Assembly (NCBI GenBank): GCA_017745235.1
Contig: JAGHZU010000016.1
Coordinates: 1 to 64,000, forward strand
Reading direction: 5' to 3'
Length of the DNA stretch: 64,000 bases
DNA from: Caulobacter sp.
GTDB lineage: Bacteria; Pseudomonadota; Alphaproteobacteria; Caulobacterales; Caulobacteraceae
Under the pieces are notes generated by a model. It had not been told where the DNA came from and did no database searches. It saw only the letters and a list, made by a program, of their open reading frames with translations. Position numbers and translations under genes: made by a program. How positions within the stretch are numbered: the stretch's first letter is position 1; every line of letters begins with the position of its first letter. Below, one piece after another: positions 20,103 to 28,358 of the stretch.

Positions 20103-20735
20103 ATGATCGATCTCTACACCTGGGGCACGCCCAACGGCCGCAAGATCCCCATCGCTCTGGAAGAACTGGGCCTGGCCTATCGTGTCCACCCTGTCGACAT
20201 CGGCCAGAACGAGCAGTTCGCGCCTGACTTCCTGCGCATCTCGCCCAACAACAAGATCCCGGCCATCGTCGACCACGACGCGCCGCACGGACCTCAGTCG
20301 GTGTTCGAGAGCGGGGCGATCCTGGTCTATCTGGCCGAAAAGATGGACCGCCTGCTGGCGTCCTCCGGCCCGGCGCGGGTGGCGGCGCTGGAATGGACTT
20401 TCTGGCAGGTCGGAGGGCTGGGGCCGATGGCCGGCCAGCTGAACTATTTCGCCCTGCGCGCGCCCGAGCCGCTGGAGCTCGCCATCGACCGCTTCGCCGA
20501 CGAAGTTCGGCGGCTGCTGGGGGTGATGGAGGGGCGGCTTGAAAAGGTCCCCTACCTGGCCGGAACCGACTATTCGATCGCCGATATCGCGAGCTATCCC
20601 TGGACGCGGGCGGCGGTGGCGACCCTGGAGAAGATCCAGCCCGACCGGCCGCCTCTGCCCGCCGTGCGCGGCTGGCTGGAGCGCGTTGGCGAACGCCCGG
20701 CGGTCAAGAGAGGGATGGAGGTCCCCAGGGCCTGA
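20103..20735 (+). CDS. Glutathione S-transferase family protein (YfcG-like)
   Basis: A 210-residue protein. Its N-terminus MIDLYTWGTPNGRKIPIALEE and the SPNNKIPAIVD motif match the YfcG/Ure2p-like GST branch, which uses glutathione for disulfide reduction. The C-terminal domain has the usual N-capping motif YSIADIASYPW. The start is the ATG preceded by GAGGCGCGG; the longer open frame upstream is antisense to argE and rejected. The substrate is unknown. Confidence 0.9.
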   Translation: MIDLYTWGTPNGRKIPIALEELGLAYRVHPVDIGQNEQFAPDFLRISPNNKIPAIVDHDAPHGPQSVFESGAILVYLAEKMDRLLASSGPARVAALEWTFWQVGGLGPMAGQLNYFALRAPEPLELAIDRFADEVRRLLGVMEGRLEKVPYLAGTDYSIADIASYPWTRAAVATLEKIQPDRPPLPAVRGWLERVGERPAVKRGMEVPRA

Positions 20736-20745
20736 ACACCCGCCC

Positions 20746-21264
20746 TCAGGCGGCGGGGCGCGCCTTCGGAGCCTGGATGTTGGCCGGCAGCACATCGATC
20801 AGCTCGATGCGGAACACCATGACGCTGTTGCCGGGAATGTCGCCGGCGCCCTGCTCGCCATAGCCCAGCGCGGGCGGCACATAGAGGACCCATTCATCGC
20901 CCGGCCGCATCAGCACCAGGGCCTCCTTCCAGGCGGGCACCAAACCCTGCAGAGGGAAAGAGGCCGGCACCCCGCGTTCGTAGGAACTGTCGAACACCGT
21001 GCCGTCCAGCAGCTTGCCCTCGTAATTGACCTTCACCTCGTCGATGACGCGGGGCTTGGCGCCGTCGGCCGGGCCCGAGCGGACGATCTTGTACTGCAGG
21101 CCGTCAGGCAGGGTGACCACGCCCGGCTCCTTGCCGTTCTTGGCCATGAAGGCCTGGGCCGTGGCCAGATTCTCCTGGGCCTGCTTGTTGGGGCCGCACG
21201 CCGCCAGGGCCAGGGTCGCGCCCAGGGCGAGGGCGGCGAAAGCGAGATTGAAGAGGCGAACCAT
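20746..21264 (-). CDS. FKBP-type peptidyl-prolyl isomerase lipoprotein
   Basis: A 172-residue protein with a lipoprotein signal (MVRLFNLAFAALALGATLALAAC; lipobox LAAC) and a C-terminal FKBP domain: VKVNYEGKLLDGTVFDSSYERG, WKEALVLMRPGDEWVLYVPPALGYGEQ, FRIELIDV. It probably acts as a membrane-anchored proline isomerase/chaperone in the periplasm. The start at ATG 21264 is fixed by the signal peptide. It converges on the GST gene with 10 bases between stops. Confidence 0.93.
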   Translation of the reverse strand: MVRLFNLAFAALALGATLALAACGPNKQAQENLATAQAFMAKNGKEPGVVTLPDGLQYKIVRSGPADGAKPRVIDEVKVNYEGKLLDGTVFDSSYERGVPASFPLQGLVPAWKEALVLMRPGDEWVLYVPPALGYGEQGAGDIPGNSVMVFRIELIDVLPANIQAPKARPAA

Positions 21265-21431
21265 GGCGGGCTCCGAGGGAACTTTCCTCCTGCTAGACCA
21301 TTTCGCGCCGGATCGCGCGCCGATTTTCGGCAGGGCGCGGTTCTGGGACGGACAGTCATCGAACAGTGGTGGCGCCCATTCCCAGCGCACCCTACAAACC
21401 ACTGCATTCAGTGACCGCTCACGAGGCCTTC

Positions 21432-22298
21432 ATGAAACCCGTCCGTAAAGCCGTCCTTCCCGTCGCCGGTTTTGGCACGCGCGTACTGCCCGGAACCAAG
21501 ACGACGCCGAAGGAACTGCTGAACGTGGTCGACCGTCCGATCCTGTCCTACATCATCGAGGAAGGCCGCGCGGCGGGCATCGAGCACTTCGTGTTCGTGA
21601 CCGGCCGCAACAAGGGCGCGATCGAGGACTATTTCGACCACCAGGTCGAGCTGGAGGCCGCGCTGGAAGCCAAGGGCAAGACCGCCCTGCTCAAGGAACT
21701 GCGCGACGAGCTGCCCCGCCCCGGCGAGATGAGCTTCGTGCGCCAGATGGCCCCGCTGGGCCTGGGCCACGCGGTGTGGTGCGCTCGCGACATCGTTGGC
21801 GACGAGCCCTTCGCGGTGATGCTGCCCGACATGGTGATGTCGGCGTCCAGGCCGGCCCTGGCCCAGGCGATCGAGGCCTATGACCAGAAAGGCGGCAACA
21901 TCGTCGTGGTCGAGCCGGCTCCGGAGGGCATGGCCCACCAGTACGGAATCGTGGCGCTCGACGGCCAGGACGGCCGCCTGAACCGCATGACCGGCATGGT
22001 CGAGAAGCCGCCGAAGGGCACGGAACCCTCGAACCTCTTCATCTCGGGCCGTTACATTCTCCAACCTGAAATCTTCGACCTGCTGGAGAAGCAGGGCAAG
22101 GGCGCGGGCGGTGAGATCCAGCTGACGGATTCGATGCTGACCCTGCTCCAGACCCAGGACTTCCACGCCCTGGAGTACGAGGGCGAGACCTACGACTGCG
22201 GCGACAAGATCGGCCTGCTGCGGGCGAATGTCGCCCTGGCGCTCAAGCGACCCGACCTTGGCGCGGCGGCTCGTGAGATGATCCAGGGGCTGCTGTAA
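21432..22298 (+). CDS. galU: UTP-glucose-1-phosphate uridylyltransferase
   Basis: A 288-residue enzyme producing UDP-glucose for polysaccharides and LPS. It shows KAVLPVAGFGTRVLPGTKTTPKELL, FVFVTGRNKGAIEDYFD, LGLGHAVWCARD and MLPDMVM, all typical of GalU. The ATG at 21432 has GAGG at a proper distance; an ATG at 21366 would add 22 atypical residues. It is followed by a strong bidirectional terminator. Confidence 0.97.
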   Translation: MKPVRKAVLPVAGFGTRVLPGTKTTPKELLNVVDRPILSYIIEEGRAAGIEHFVFVTGRNKGAIEDYFDHQVELEAALEAKGKTALLKELRDELPRPGEMSFVRQMAPLGLGHAVWCARDIVGDEPFAVMLPDMVMSASRPALAQAIEAYDQKGGNIVVVEPAPEGMAHQYGIVALDGQDGRLNRMTGMVEKPPKGTEPSNLFISGRYILQPEIFDLLEKQGKGAGGEIQLTDSMLTLLQTQDFHALEYEGETYDCGDKIGLLRANVALALKRPDLGAAAREMIQGLL

Positions 22299-22375
22299 AA
22301 ATCCTCATCCCCTTTACCCCTCGCGGAGAGGGCGGCTCTGGCCAAGCCCGGGGTCAGGTAGCGAACGATATACGC

Positions 22376-22413
22376 AAAAGCCGCGACCCGTCGAAAAGCG
22401 GGTCGCGGCTTTT
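22376..22413. terminator. Bidirectional intrinsic terminator between galU and ilvA
   Basis: A perfect 15-bp stem: AAAAGCCGCGACCCG (22376-22390) pairs with CGGGTCGCGGCTTTT (22399-22413) around an 8-base loop. The A-tract and T-tract flank the GC-rich stem, so it can stop transcription from both convergent genes. Confidence 0.93.
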
Positions 22414-22425
22414 CTGTTCGATAGC

Positions 22426-22474
22426 CTCTCATCTGTCGCCTTCTGGGGACACCTTCTCCCGCAGGGACAAGGCG
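22426..22474. repeat. Possible dispersed intergenic repeat (degenerate copy)
   Basis: CTTCTGGGGACACCTTCTCC followed by CGCAGGGACAAGG resembles the dispersed palindromic intergenic repeats common in alphaproteobacteria, as I recall them (forms such as CCTTCTCCCGCAGGGAGAAGG). A related fragment, ATCCTCATCCCC...CGCGGAGAGGG, lies at 22303-22332, on the other side of the terminator. Genome-wide copies cannot be checked here. Confidence 0.4.
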
Positions 22475-22477
22475 ATA

Positions 22478-23680
22478 CTACACCGCGCGCGGCGGGTAAC
22501 CCTTCTCGCGCAGAGCGTCCATGACCTCCTGGGTATGCTGGGCGTCGCGGGTTTCGATGGTGATGTCGAACTCCGCGCCCTTGGCCGGGACGTCCAGGGC
22601 TAGGCGGTTGTGGTTGACCTCGATGATGTTGGCGCCCATCGCGCCGATCACATGCGAGACCGTCGACAGCAAGCCGGGGCGGTCGTCGCCGACAATGCGC
22701 AGGGACACCAGGCGCTGGGCCCGCACCAGCTCGCGCGTCAGCACCGAGGCCAGCAGGCGCGTGTCGATGTTGCCGCCGCACAGGATCAGGCCGCACTTCT
22801 TGCCGCGGAAACGCTCGGGATAGGCCAGCAGGGCCGCCAGCGAGGCCGCGCCAGCGCCTTCGGCGATGGTCTTCTCGACATTGCAGTAGAGGGCCACGGC
22901 CTGTTCGATGTGCGGTTCCTCGAGCAGCAGCACATCGTCCAGCAGCGGACGGGCCACGCCGTAGGTCAGCTCGCCCACCTGCTTGACCGCCACGCCTTCG
23001 GCGATGGTCTGGCCGCCGCAATGGGCCGCGACGCCGCGCATCTTGGCGGTGAACGACGGATACATCGCCGGCTCGCAACCCACGATATGGATATCGGGCT
23101 TGATGGCCTTGGCGGCCGTCGCCACGCCGCTGATCAGGCCGCCGCCGCCGATCGGTACGGGCAGGACCTCCAGGTCAGGCGCATCTTCCAGCATCTCCAG
23201 CGCGATCGTGCCCTGGCCGGCCATGATGTCGTAGTCGTCGAACGGGTGGACGAAGGTCAGGTCCTGTTCGTCGCGCAGCTTGCGGGCATGGGCCGAGGCG
23301 TCGTCATAGGTCTCGCCCTCGATGACCACATTGGCCCCGAAGTCGCGGGTGTGCTGCACCTTCACGAAGGGCGTGGTCTTGGGCATCACGATCGTGACCG
23401 GCACGCCGAGGCGGGCGCCGTGGTAAGCCAGTCCCTGGGCGTGATTGCCGGCGCTGGCGGCGATCACGCCGCGCGCCTTCTCCTCGTCCGACAGGAGCAT
23501 CAGCTTGTTCAGGGCGCCGCGCTCCTTGTAGGCGGCGGTGAACTGCAGGTTCTCGAACTTCACCCAGACCTCCGCGCCGGTGATCTTCGAGAGCGTCCGG
23601 GAGTATCGGCACGGCGTACGTTCAATCTGGCCGGCTAGGCGGCTGGCTGCGGCGCGAATGGAGGTGATGTCGAGGGTCAT
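22478..23680 (-). CDS. ilvA: Threonine ammonia-lyase (threonine dehydratase) with ACT domain
   Basis: A 400-residue PLP enzyme converting threonine to 2-oxobutyrate, the entry to isoleucine synthesis. The Schiff-base lysine is in FTAAYKERGALNK; the phosphate-binding loop is GGGGLISG. The last ~80 residues form one ACT regulatory domain (VSLRIVGDDRPGLLSTVSHV, then GANIIEVNHNR). This short single-ACT form resembles biodegradative/TdcB-type enzymes more than the long IlvA, so whether isoleucine feedback applies is uncertain. Confidence 0.9.
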   Translation of the reverse strand: MTLDITSIRAAASRLAGQIERTPCRYSRTLSKITGAEVWVKFENLQFTAAYKERGALNKLMLLSDEEKARGVIAASAGNHAQGLAYHGARLGVPVTIVMPKTTPFVKVQHTRDFGANVVIEGETYDDASAHARKLRDEQDLTFVHPFDDYDIMAGQGTIALEMLEDAPDLEVLPVPIGGGGLISGVATAAKAIKPDIHIVGCEPAMYPSFTAKMRGVAAHCGGQTIAEGVAVKQVGELTYGVARPLLDDVLLLEEPHIEQAVALYCNVEKTIAEGAGAASLAALLAYPERFRGKKCGLILCGGNIDTRLLASVLTRELVRAQRLVSLRIVGDDRPGLLSTVSHVIGAMGANIIEVNHNRLALDVPAKGAEFDITIETRDAQHTQEVMDALREKGYPPRAV

Positions 23681-24098
23681 TTCACTTGGTTCAGCCTTGA
23701 AATTGCGCGGAACCTAGAGGGTCGGTCCAAACACGGCAATGCATCCATCCGTGGATTTGGCCGTGTGCGGCGCGATCCGGCAGTCGGTCTGTTCCCATTG
23801 GGCGGTTCTCTGGGCGAACCCGCTCAATGGAGCTACTACAGTCGCGCTCCTCAAAGGCTATTTTTTGTCTCCGCCGGGTGGACCCGCCGCGAAGATCATG
23901 CCAATTCCAGCCCTATGAACTCCACTTTCGCGCGATGCTTTCCGGCTCGCATAAGCAGCTTCGAAACCCCGCTGGAACATGGCGCAGATTAGCTACTCCC
24001 TTAAGTAGAGCGTGCAGAAAAGGCGCTTTCAAAGCTCCCGATCGCCATAATTTGGGCCACTTTCTAGAAAATAGCGATCACTCCACAAAGGTTTGTCG
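23681..24098. other. 418-base non-coding spacer, AT-richer
   Basis: This spacer lies between the divergent ilvA and ABC permease genes. No convincing gene, tRNA or hairpin was found; short open frames lack codon bias. Base composition drops toward AT in the last 200 bases. It marks the left edge of the lower-GC polysaccharide locus and must hold promoters for both flanking genes. Confidence 0.6.
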
Positions 24099-24893
24099 AT
24101 GTTTAATTCGGTCGGGCGCGCAATGCAGGATGTTGCATCCGCCCTGAAAGCTTGGCACATTTGGTCCTATCTTGCTTGGCAGGATGTGATCTCTAAGTAC
24201 CGTAGATCGATCTTTGGCCCGCTATGGATTTCGGGCGGGATGATCGCGACATCCTTGGCTCTCTCGATAACGTTCGGCGCTATTTTCCGGCAGCCGATTT
24301 CAAGTTTCCTGCCGCTAGTAATGGCTGGATACCTGACCTGGATCCACTTCATCGGTCCGACGCTAGGTGAGGCGCCGGAGCTGTTCGTGTCTGTGTCGGG
24401 GTCCATCCGCAACCACGCTTTCCCCTTCATGTATTACGTGCTGCGGTACGTGACGCGCGCCTTGATCCTGCTCGGGCATAGCCTGGTCGTGTTCTACATT
24501 ATGACCCTTTGTGTGCGGAACTTCCATTTCCCGAACTGGCAGATCATTCCCGCGCTGGTCGTCCTGACCCTATTCACCACCTTCCTCAGCACGGTGGTGG
24601 GCATAATCTCCGCGCGGTATCGCGACCTGCGCTTTATGCTGCCGTATGTGGGTCAGATGCTGTTTTTCGTAACGCCAATCTTCTGGTCACCACATGCCAT
24701 GAACGGCAAGCGCGCTATCCTCGTGCACGCTAACCCGTTCTATCATCTGCTGGAACTGCTCCGGCAGCCATTGCTCGGCCAGCCCGCGCCGCTCAATTCC
24801 TGGCTCAATGCGCTCATCGCCTTGGCTGCCGTCTTCGTGCTTTGGCTTGTCACGTTCTCGGCGTTCCGCCGTAAAATCCCCTTCTGGGTCTAG
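24099..24893 (+). CDS. ABC-type polysaccharide/O-antigen export permease (Wzm-like)
   Basis: A 264-residue ABC-2 type membrane protein with about six transmembrane segments. The N-terminal WSYLAWQDVISKYRRSIFGPLW segment is the hallmark of polysaccharide-export permeases, and PIFWSPHAM precedes the last helices. It would pair with the ATPase 20 bases downstream to move lipid-linked glycan across the inner membrane. ATG 24099 is preferred over a TTG two codons upstream. Confidence 0.93.
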   Translation: MFNSVGRAMQDVASALKAWHIWSYLAWQDVISKYRRSIFGPLWISGGMIATSLALSITFGAIFRQPISSFLPLVMAGYLTWIHFIGPTLGEAPELFVSVSGSIRNHAFPFMYYVLRYVTRALILLGHSLVVFYIMTLCVRNFHFPNWQIIPALVVLTLFTTFLSTVVGIISARYRDLRFMLPYVGQMLFFVTPIFWSPHAMNGKRAILVHANPFYHLLELLRQPLLGQPAPLNSWLNALIALAAVFVLWLVTFSAFRRKIPFWV

Positions 24894-24913
24894 TCTCGTC
24901 AGAGGAACACCGT

Positions 24914-25663
24914 ATGTCCGCCCCCCTGGTGTCGCTGGACCATGTCGGTCTGGTCTATCCGATCTATTCGGTTCGCGCGCAGTCTCTTCGGCACGCTGCG
25001 ATTAATCTCGCTGTCGGCGGGCGCCTGCTGAAGGGCTCGAACGACGTCATTCACGTTAAGGCGTTGAACAACGTCACGTTCAAGCTGAACGAGGGCGATC
25101 GTCTCGGGCTTGTCGGCCACAATGGATCGGGCAAGACGACGCTGCTCAAGGTCCTGGCTGGCGTGTACGAACCTAGCCAGGGATCGATCAACGTTCGCGG
25201 CCAGATCTCATCGATGCTCGACATCAGCCACGGGGTCGACTGGGAAGCCACTGGCGTGGACAACATCAAGATCATGTCGCGCCTCAGGGGCCTTAGGGGG
25301 CGCGAGATCCGCGAGCGGATGGACGGAATCATCGACTTCTCGGAACTGGGCGGCTACGCCGACCTGCCGATGAAAACCTATTCCGCGGGCATGGCCACGC
25401 GCTTGATGTTCACCTTGGCGACGAGCTTCTCTTCCGACGTGCTTATTCTCGACGAATGGCTAGGGGCGGGCGATGCGGCCTTTCTGCACAAGGTGGCCGA
25501 GCGGATGGACAGCATTGTCGCCCAGGCTCGGGTGCTGATCTTAGCCTCGCATAATTTCTCACTGCTTGATGCGACCTGCAACAAGCTCCTCGTCCTGGAC
25601 AAGGGCAGCGTAGTCTACTTCGGCCCTAAGGAAGATCTGCCAGACGAATTGCGTCCTAGCTGA
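24914..25663 (+). CDS. ABC-type polysaccharide/O-antigen export ATPase (Wzt-like)
   Basis: A 249-residue nucleotide-binding subunit. It has Walker A GHNGSGKTTLLK, a signature YSAGMATRLMF in place of LSGGQ (typical of polysaccharide exporters), Walker B VLILDEWLGAGD, and the switch His in LILASHNFSLL. It lacks the long C-terminal carbohydrate-binding domain found in some Wzt proteins, suggesting that chain-end recognition is not built in. Cotranscribed with the permease. Confidence 0.94.
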   Translation: MSAPLVSLDHVGLVYPIYSVRAQSLRHAAINLAVGGRLLKGSNDVIHVKALNNVTFKLNEGDRLGLVGHNGSGKTTLLKVLAGVYEPSQGSINVRGQISSMLDISHGVDWEATGVDNIKIMSRLRGLRGREIRERMDGIIDFSELGGYADLPMKTYSAGMATRLMFTLATSFSSDVLILDEWLGAGDAAFLHKVAERMDSIVAQARVLILASHNFSLLDATCNKLLVLDKGSVVYFGPKEDLPDELRPS

Positions 25664-25746
25664 GTTTGAGCGAAGTCTTTCTTGGCGCGGGTTGTTTCAG
25701 CGCAAATTTTCACGCCTCGGCGTTGAACATCGGAAGCCTTCGTAGA

Positions 25747-28287
25747 ATGACGGCCGTCGCCTTTACCATTTGCGCCAAGAATTATTTATCGCGTGCCCGG
25801 GTTTGCTTGGAGAGCTTCCGCGAGCAGCACCCCGACGTGTCGCTTTACCTATTCCTTTCAGATGAGGATGATCAGGGATATCGGCCCGAAGACGAGGCGT
25901 TTCCCGTCGTTCTGGCGCGTGATCTGAACCTGCCCAGTTGGGGCGACATGGTGTTGCGCTATGACGTCACCGAGCTGAGCACTGCGATCAAGCCGGCCTG
26001 TTTCGCTCGGCTGTTCTCTGAGGGCTACGATCACATCGTTTATTTGGATCCCGACACCTATGTCGTCGGTGTGATGTCCGAAGTCCTGGAGCCATTGATG
26101 CGCGGCCAGGCGGATGCGGTGGTCACGCCGCACATCACCCAGCCTATCGAGGATGACCTGACGCCGTCGGACGGCGACATGCTGAGAGTCGGCGTCTTTA
26201 ATCTCGGATTCTTGGCCTTGCGCCGCAGTCAGGAGGTCCAGCGTTTCGTGGGCTGGTGGGATGACAAACTGCGCTTCGGGGCAGTGTCGGACCTGGCCGC
26301 GGGCCTGTTTACGGACCAGAAATGGTGCGATTTGCTGCCGTGTTTCATCGGTCGGACTCTGGTGTTGCGGCATCCCGGCTACAACGTCGCCTATTGGAAC
26401 TTGATGCACCGGCCTGTGGCGCGGGACGGCTCGAGATGGACTGCCGCCGGCGAGAACCTCGTCCTTGCACATTTCAGCGGCTACGACCCGACCAAGCCGA
26501 AACTGATCTCCAAGCATCAGCAAAGATTCACTGCGGCGAACGCGCCCGGTTTCGCGACGTTGGGCGAGGCATACGGCGCTAAGGTGTTGGTTCAGGCCGC
26601 CACCTTGCCGCCCTATCACTATAGCTACGACGTCGGTCCCGACGGCCGACCGCTCGCGCAACTGCTGCGCGAACTCTATCGCCGCGCTGCGCCGAACGGG
26701 GGGCCGACAGATGCCCGGGCGGCCCTTGTCTTGGCCGAGTCCTTCGCCCGGCAACCCGAGCCGGCCTTCCGTGGCTTGCCGGGGCCGGTGGTGACCCGCG
26801 TCATGTACGCCGCCTGGCGTCGGGACAACGCCTTGACCCAGGCTTGGAACCTCGAGATTGAAGCCGATCGGACGGCGTTGGCTCGTTGGTTCCAAGATTC
26901 GGGCGCGGCGGCGGAGAACGTTGCCCACCTAGCGGCCCCGCCGGAGGATGAGGCCCTCCAGCCTAGCACCGGGCGCCGGGGTGGAGTTTCTCTTTTGAAT
27001 GGAAAGGCGCTGCTGCGGACGGCCCTCGAGCGTTATCAGGTGCTGGCGCCGATCTATCGGCTGCTGCCGGTGGGCTTGCGCCAGAACATAAGGGCCACCG
27101 CGATGCGGATGGCGTTTGGCGGCCGCGGTTCGACCCAATTGCGCAGGCGGTTGGATACCCGACTTCGTCCGGGCGCTTCGCTGATCGGCTACGCGCGCGG
27201 CGAGCTGGGGATGGGCGAGCATGTCCGCATGACAGCCGCCGCCCTGATATCTCAGGAAATTGACTGCTCTATCGTCGACATTGGGCGCCACGTGTTGGCC
27301 AGGTCCCAGGATCGCCGCTTCGACGCCCTTATCGTGCCCGAGCCGCGCCATCGAGCCAGCATCTATCATGTGAACGCCGACCAGCTTCCCGAGGTCCGTC
27401 GCGAAATCGGCGCCGCCGGCTTCGACGGTCGTCTTAATATCGCATATCCAGCCTGGGAACTGTCGGAGTTTCCTGACCCCTGGATAGACGCCTTCGACGC
27501 CTTCGATGAAATTTGGGCGCCATCACGGTTCATCCAGAGCGCGATTTCGGCCAAGGTGGCCAAGCGCGTGCTCTACATGCCGCTGGCGGTTAGTCTGGCG
27601 GAGGGCTACAGCGCTTGGACTCGGGCCGACTTTGGCCTGCCCGACGACGAAATGATCTTCCTGTTTTATTTCGATTTGGCCTCCTACGCGGCGCGCAAGA
27701 ACCCGCAGGCCGCTCTGGAGGCTTTCCGGCGCGCGTTTCCCGAACCGGAATCCGGCCCGGGCGCACCGCGATTGGTGATCAAGACTCTGTCGTCGGAACG
27801 CTACCCCAATGAAATGGCCGCGCTGCGGGCGGCGATCGGCGATCGGGCCGACGTGACTCTGATCACCGAGACGTTGGAGGCGTCCGCTATCCACGGACTG
27901 GTGAATTGTTGCGACGTGTTCGTCTCACTGCACCGCTCGGAGGGTTTCGGCCGGGCTCCGGCCGAGGCCATGGCCGCGGGCAAGGGAGTCATCGCCACCG
28001 CGTATTCCGGCAACGCCGAATACATGAACCCGGCCAACTCCGAACCGATCCCCTACACCCTCGTCCCGGTTCAGGAAGGCGCCTATCTGTTTGGCGAAGG
28101 ACAGGTTTGGGCCGAGCCTGACCTGGACGCGGCCGCTGCGGCTATGCGAGCTTTCCGAGCGAACCCCGACCTCGTGAGCGCCAAGGGCGAAGCGGCGCGA
28201 CGCTACATGGCCGAACATCATTCTCCTCACGTTATCGGCGCGCTATACAAGCGTAGATTGTCCGCCCTGGGCGTCCTTTCTTCGTGA
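25747..28287 (+). CDS. Two-domain glycosyltransferase (GT8-like N-domain, GT4 C-domain)
   Basis: An 846-residue protein. Residues ~1-270 resemble GT-A enzymes of the GT8 type (AVAFTICAKNYLSRARVCLES, and HIVYLDPDTYVVG with a DxD-like motif near residue 101). Residues ~479-846 are a GT-B GT4 domain (GYARGELGMGEHVRM, YPAWELSEFP, ASYAARKNPQAALEAFRRAF, and the E-x7-E-containing HRSEGFGRAPAEAMAAGK). The C-domain is clearly paralogous to the protein at 33065-34234. It probably adds two successive sugars to the exported glycan. ATG 25747 is chosen over an upstream TTG at 25666. Confidence 0.88.
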   Translation: MTAVAFTICAKNYLSRARVCLESFREQHPDVSLYLFLSDEDDQGYRPEDEAFPVVLARDLNLPSWGDMVLRYDVTELSTAIKPACFARLFSEGYDHIVYLDPDTYVVGVMSEVLEPLMRGQADAVVTPHITQPIEDDLTPSDGDMLRVGVFNLGFLALRRSQEVQRFVGWWDDKLRFGAVSDLAAGLFTDQKWCDLLPCFIGRTLVLRHPGYNVAYWNLMHRPVARDGSRWTAAGENLVLAHFSGYDPTKPKLISKHQQRFTAANAPGFATLGEAYGAKVLVQAATLPPYHYSYDVGPDGRPLAQLLRELYRRAAPNGGPTDARAALVLAESFARQPEPAFRGLPGPVVTRVMYAAWRRDNALTQAWNLEIEADRTALARWFQDSGAAAENVAHLAAPPEDEALQPSTGRRGGVSLLNGKALLRTALERYQVLAPIYRLLPVGLRQNIRATAMRMAFGGRGSTQLRRRLDTRLRPGASLIGYARGELGMGEHVRMTAAALISQEIDCSIVDIGRHVLARSQDRRFDALIVPEPRHRASIYHVNADQLPEVRREIGAAGFDGRLNIAYPAWELSEFPDPWIDAFDAFDEIWAPSRFIQSAISAKVAKRVLYMPLAVSLAEGYSAWTRADFGLPDDEMIFLFYFDLASYAARKNPQAALEAFRRAFPEPESGPGAPRLVIKTLSSERYPNEMAALRAAIGDRADVTLITETLEASAIHGLVNCCDVFVSLHRSEGFGRAPAEAMAAGKGVIATAYSGNAEYMNPANSEPIPYTLVPVQEGAYLFGEGQVWAEPDLDAAAAAMRAFRANPDLVSAKGEAARRYMAEHHSPHVIGALYKRRLSALGVLSS

Positions 28288-28358
28288 GGCCTGGTACGCA
28301 TTTCCTGTAGATTTCGGTAAACCGGCTCGTGAAGTTCAGTAAGCATTGGAGACTGTCG

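Noticed and set aside
23765-24147. Short open frames in the spacer before the ABC permease
   Set aside because: They lack GC-rich third positions, overlap each other and have no RBS or similarity that I can see.
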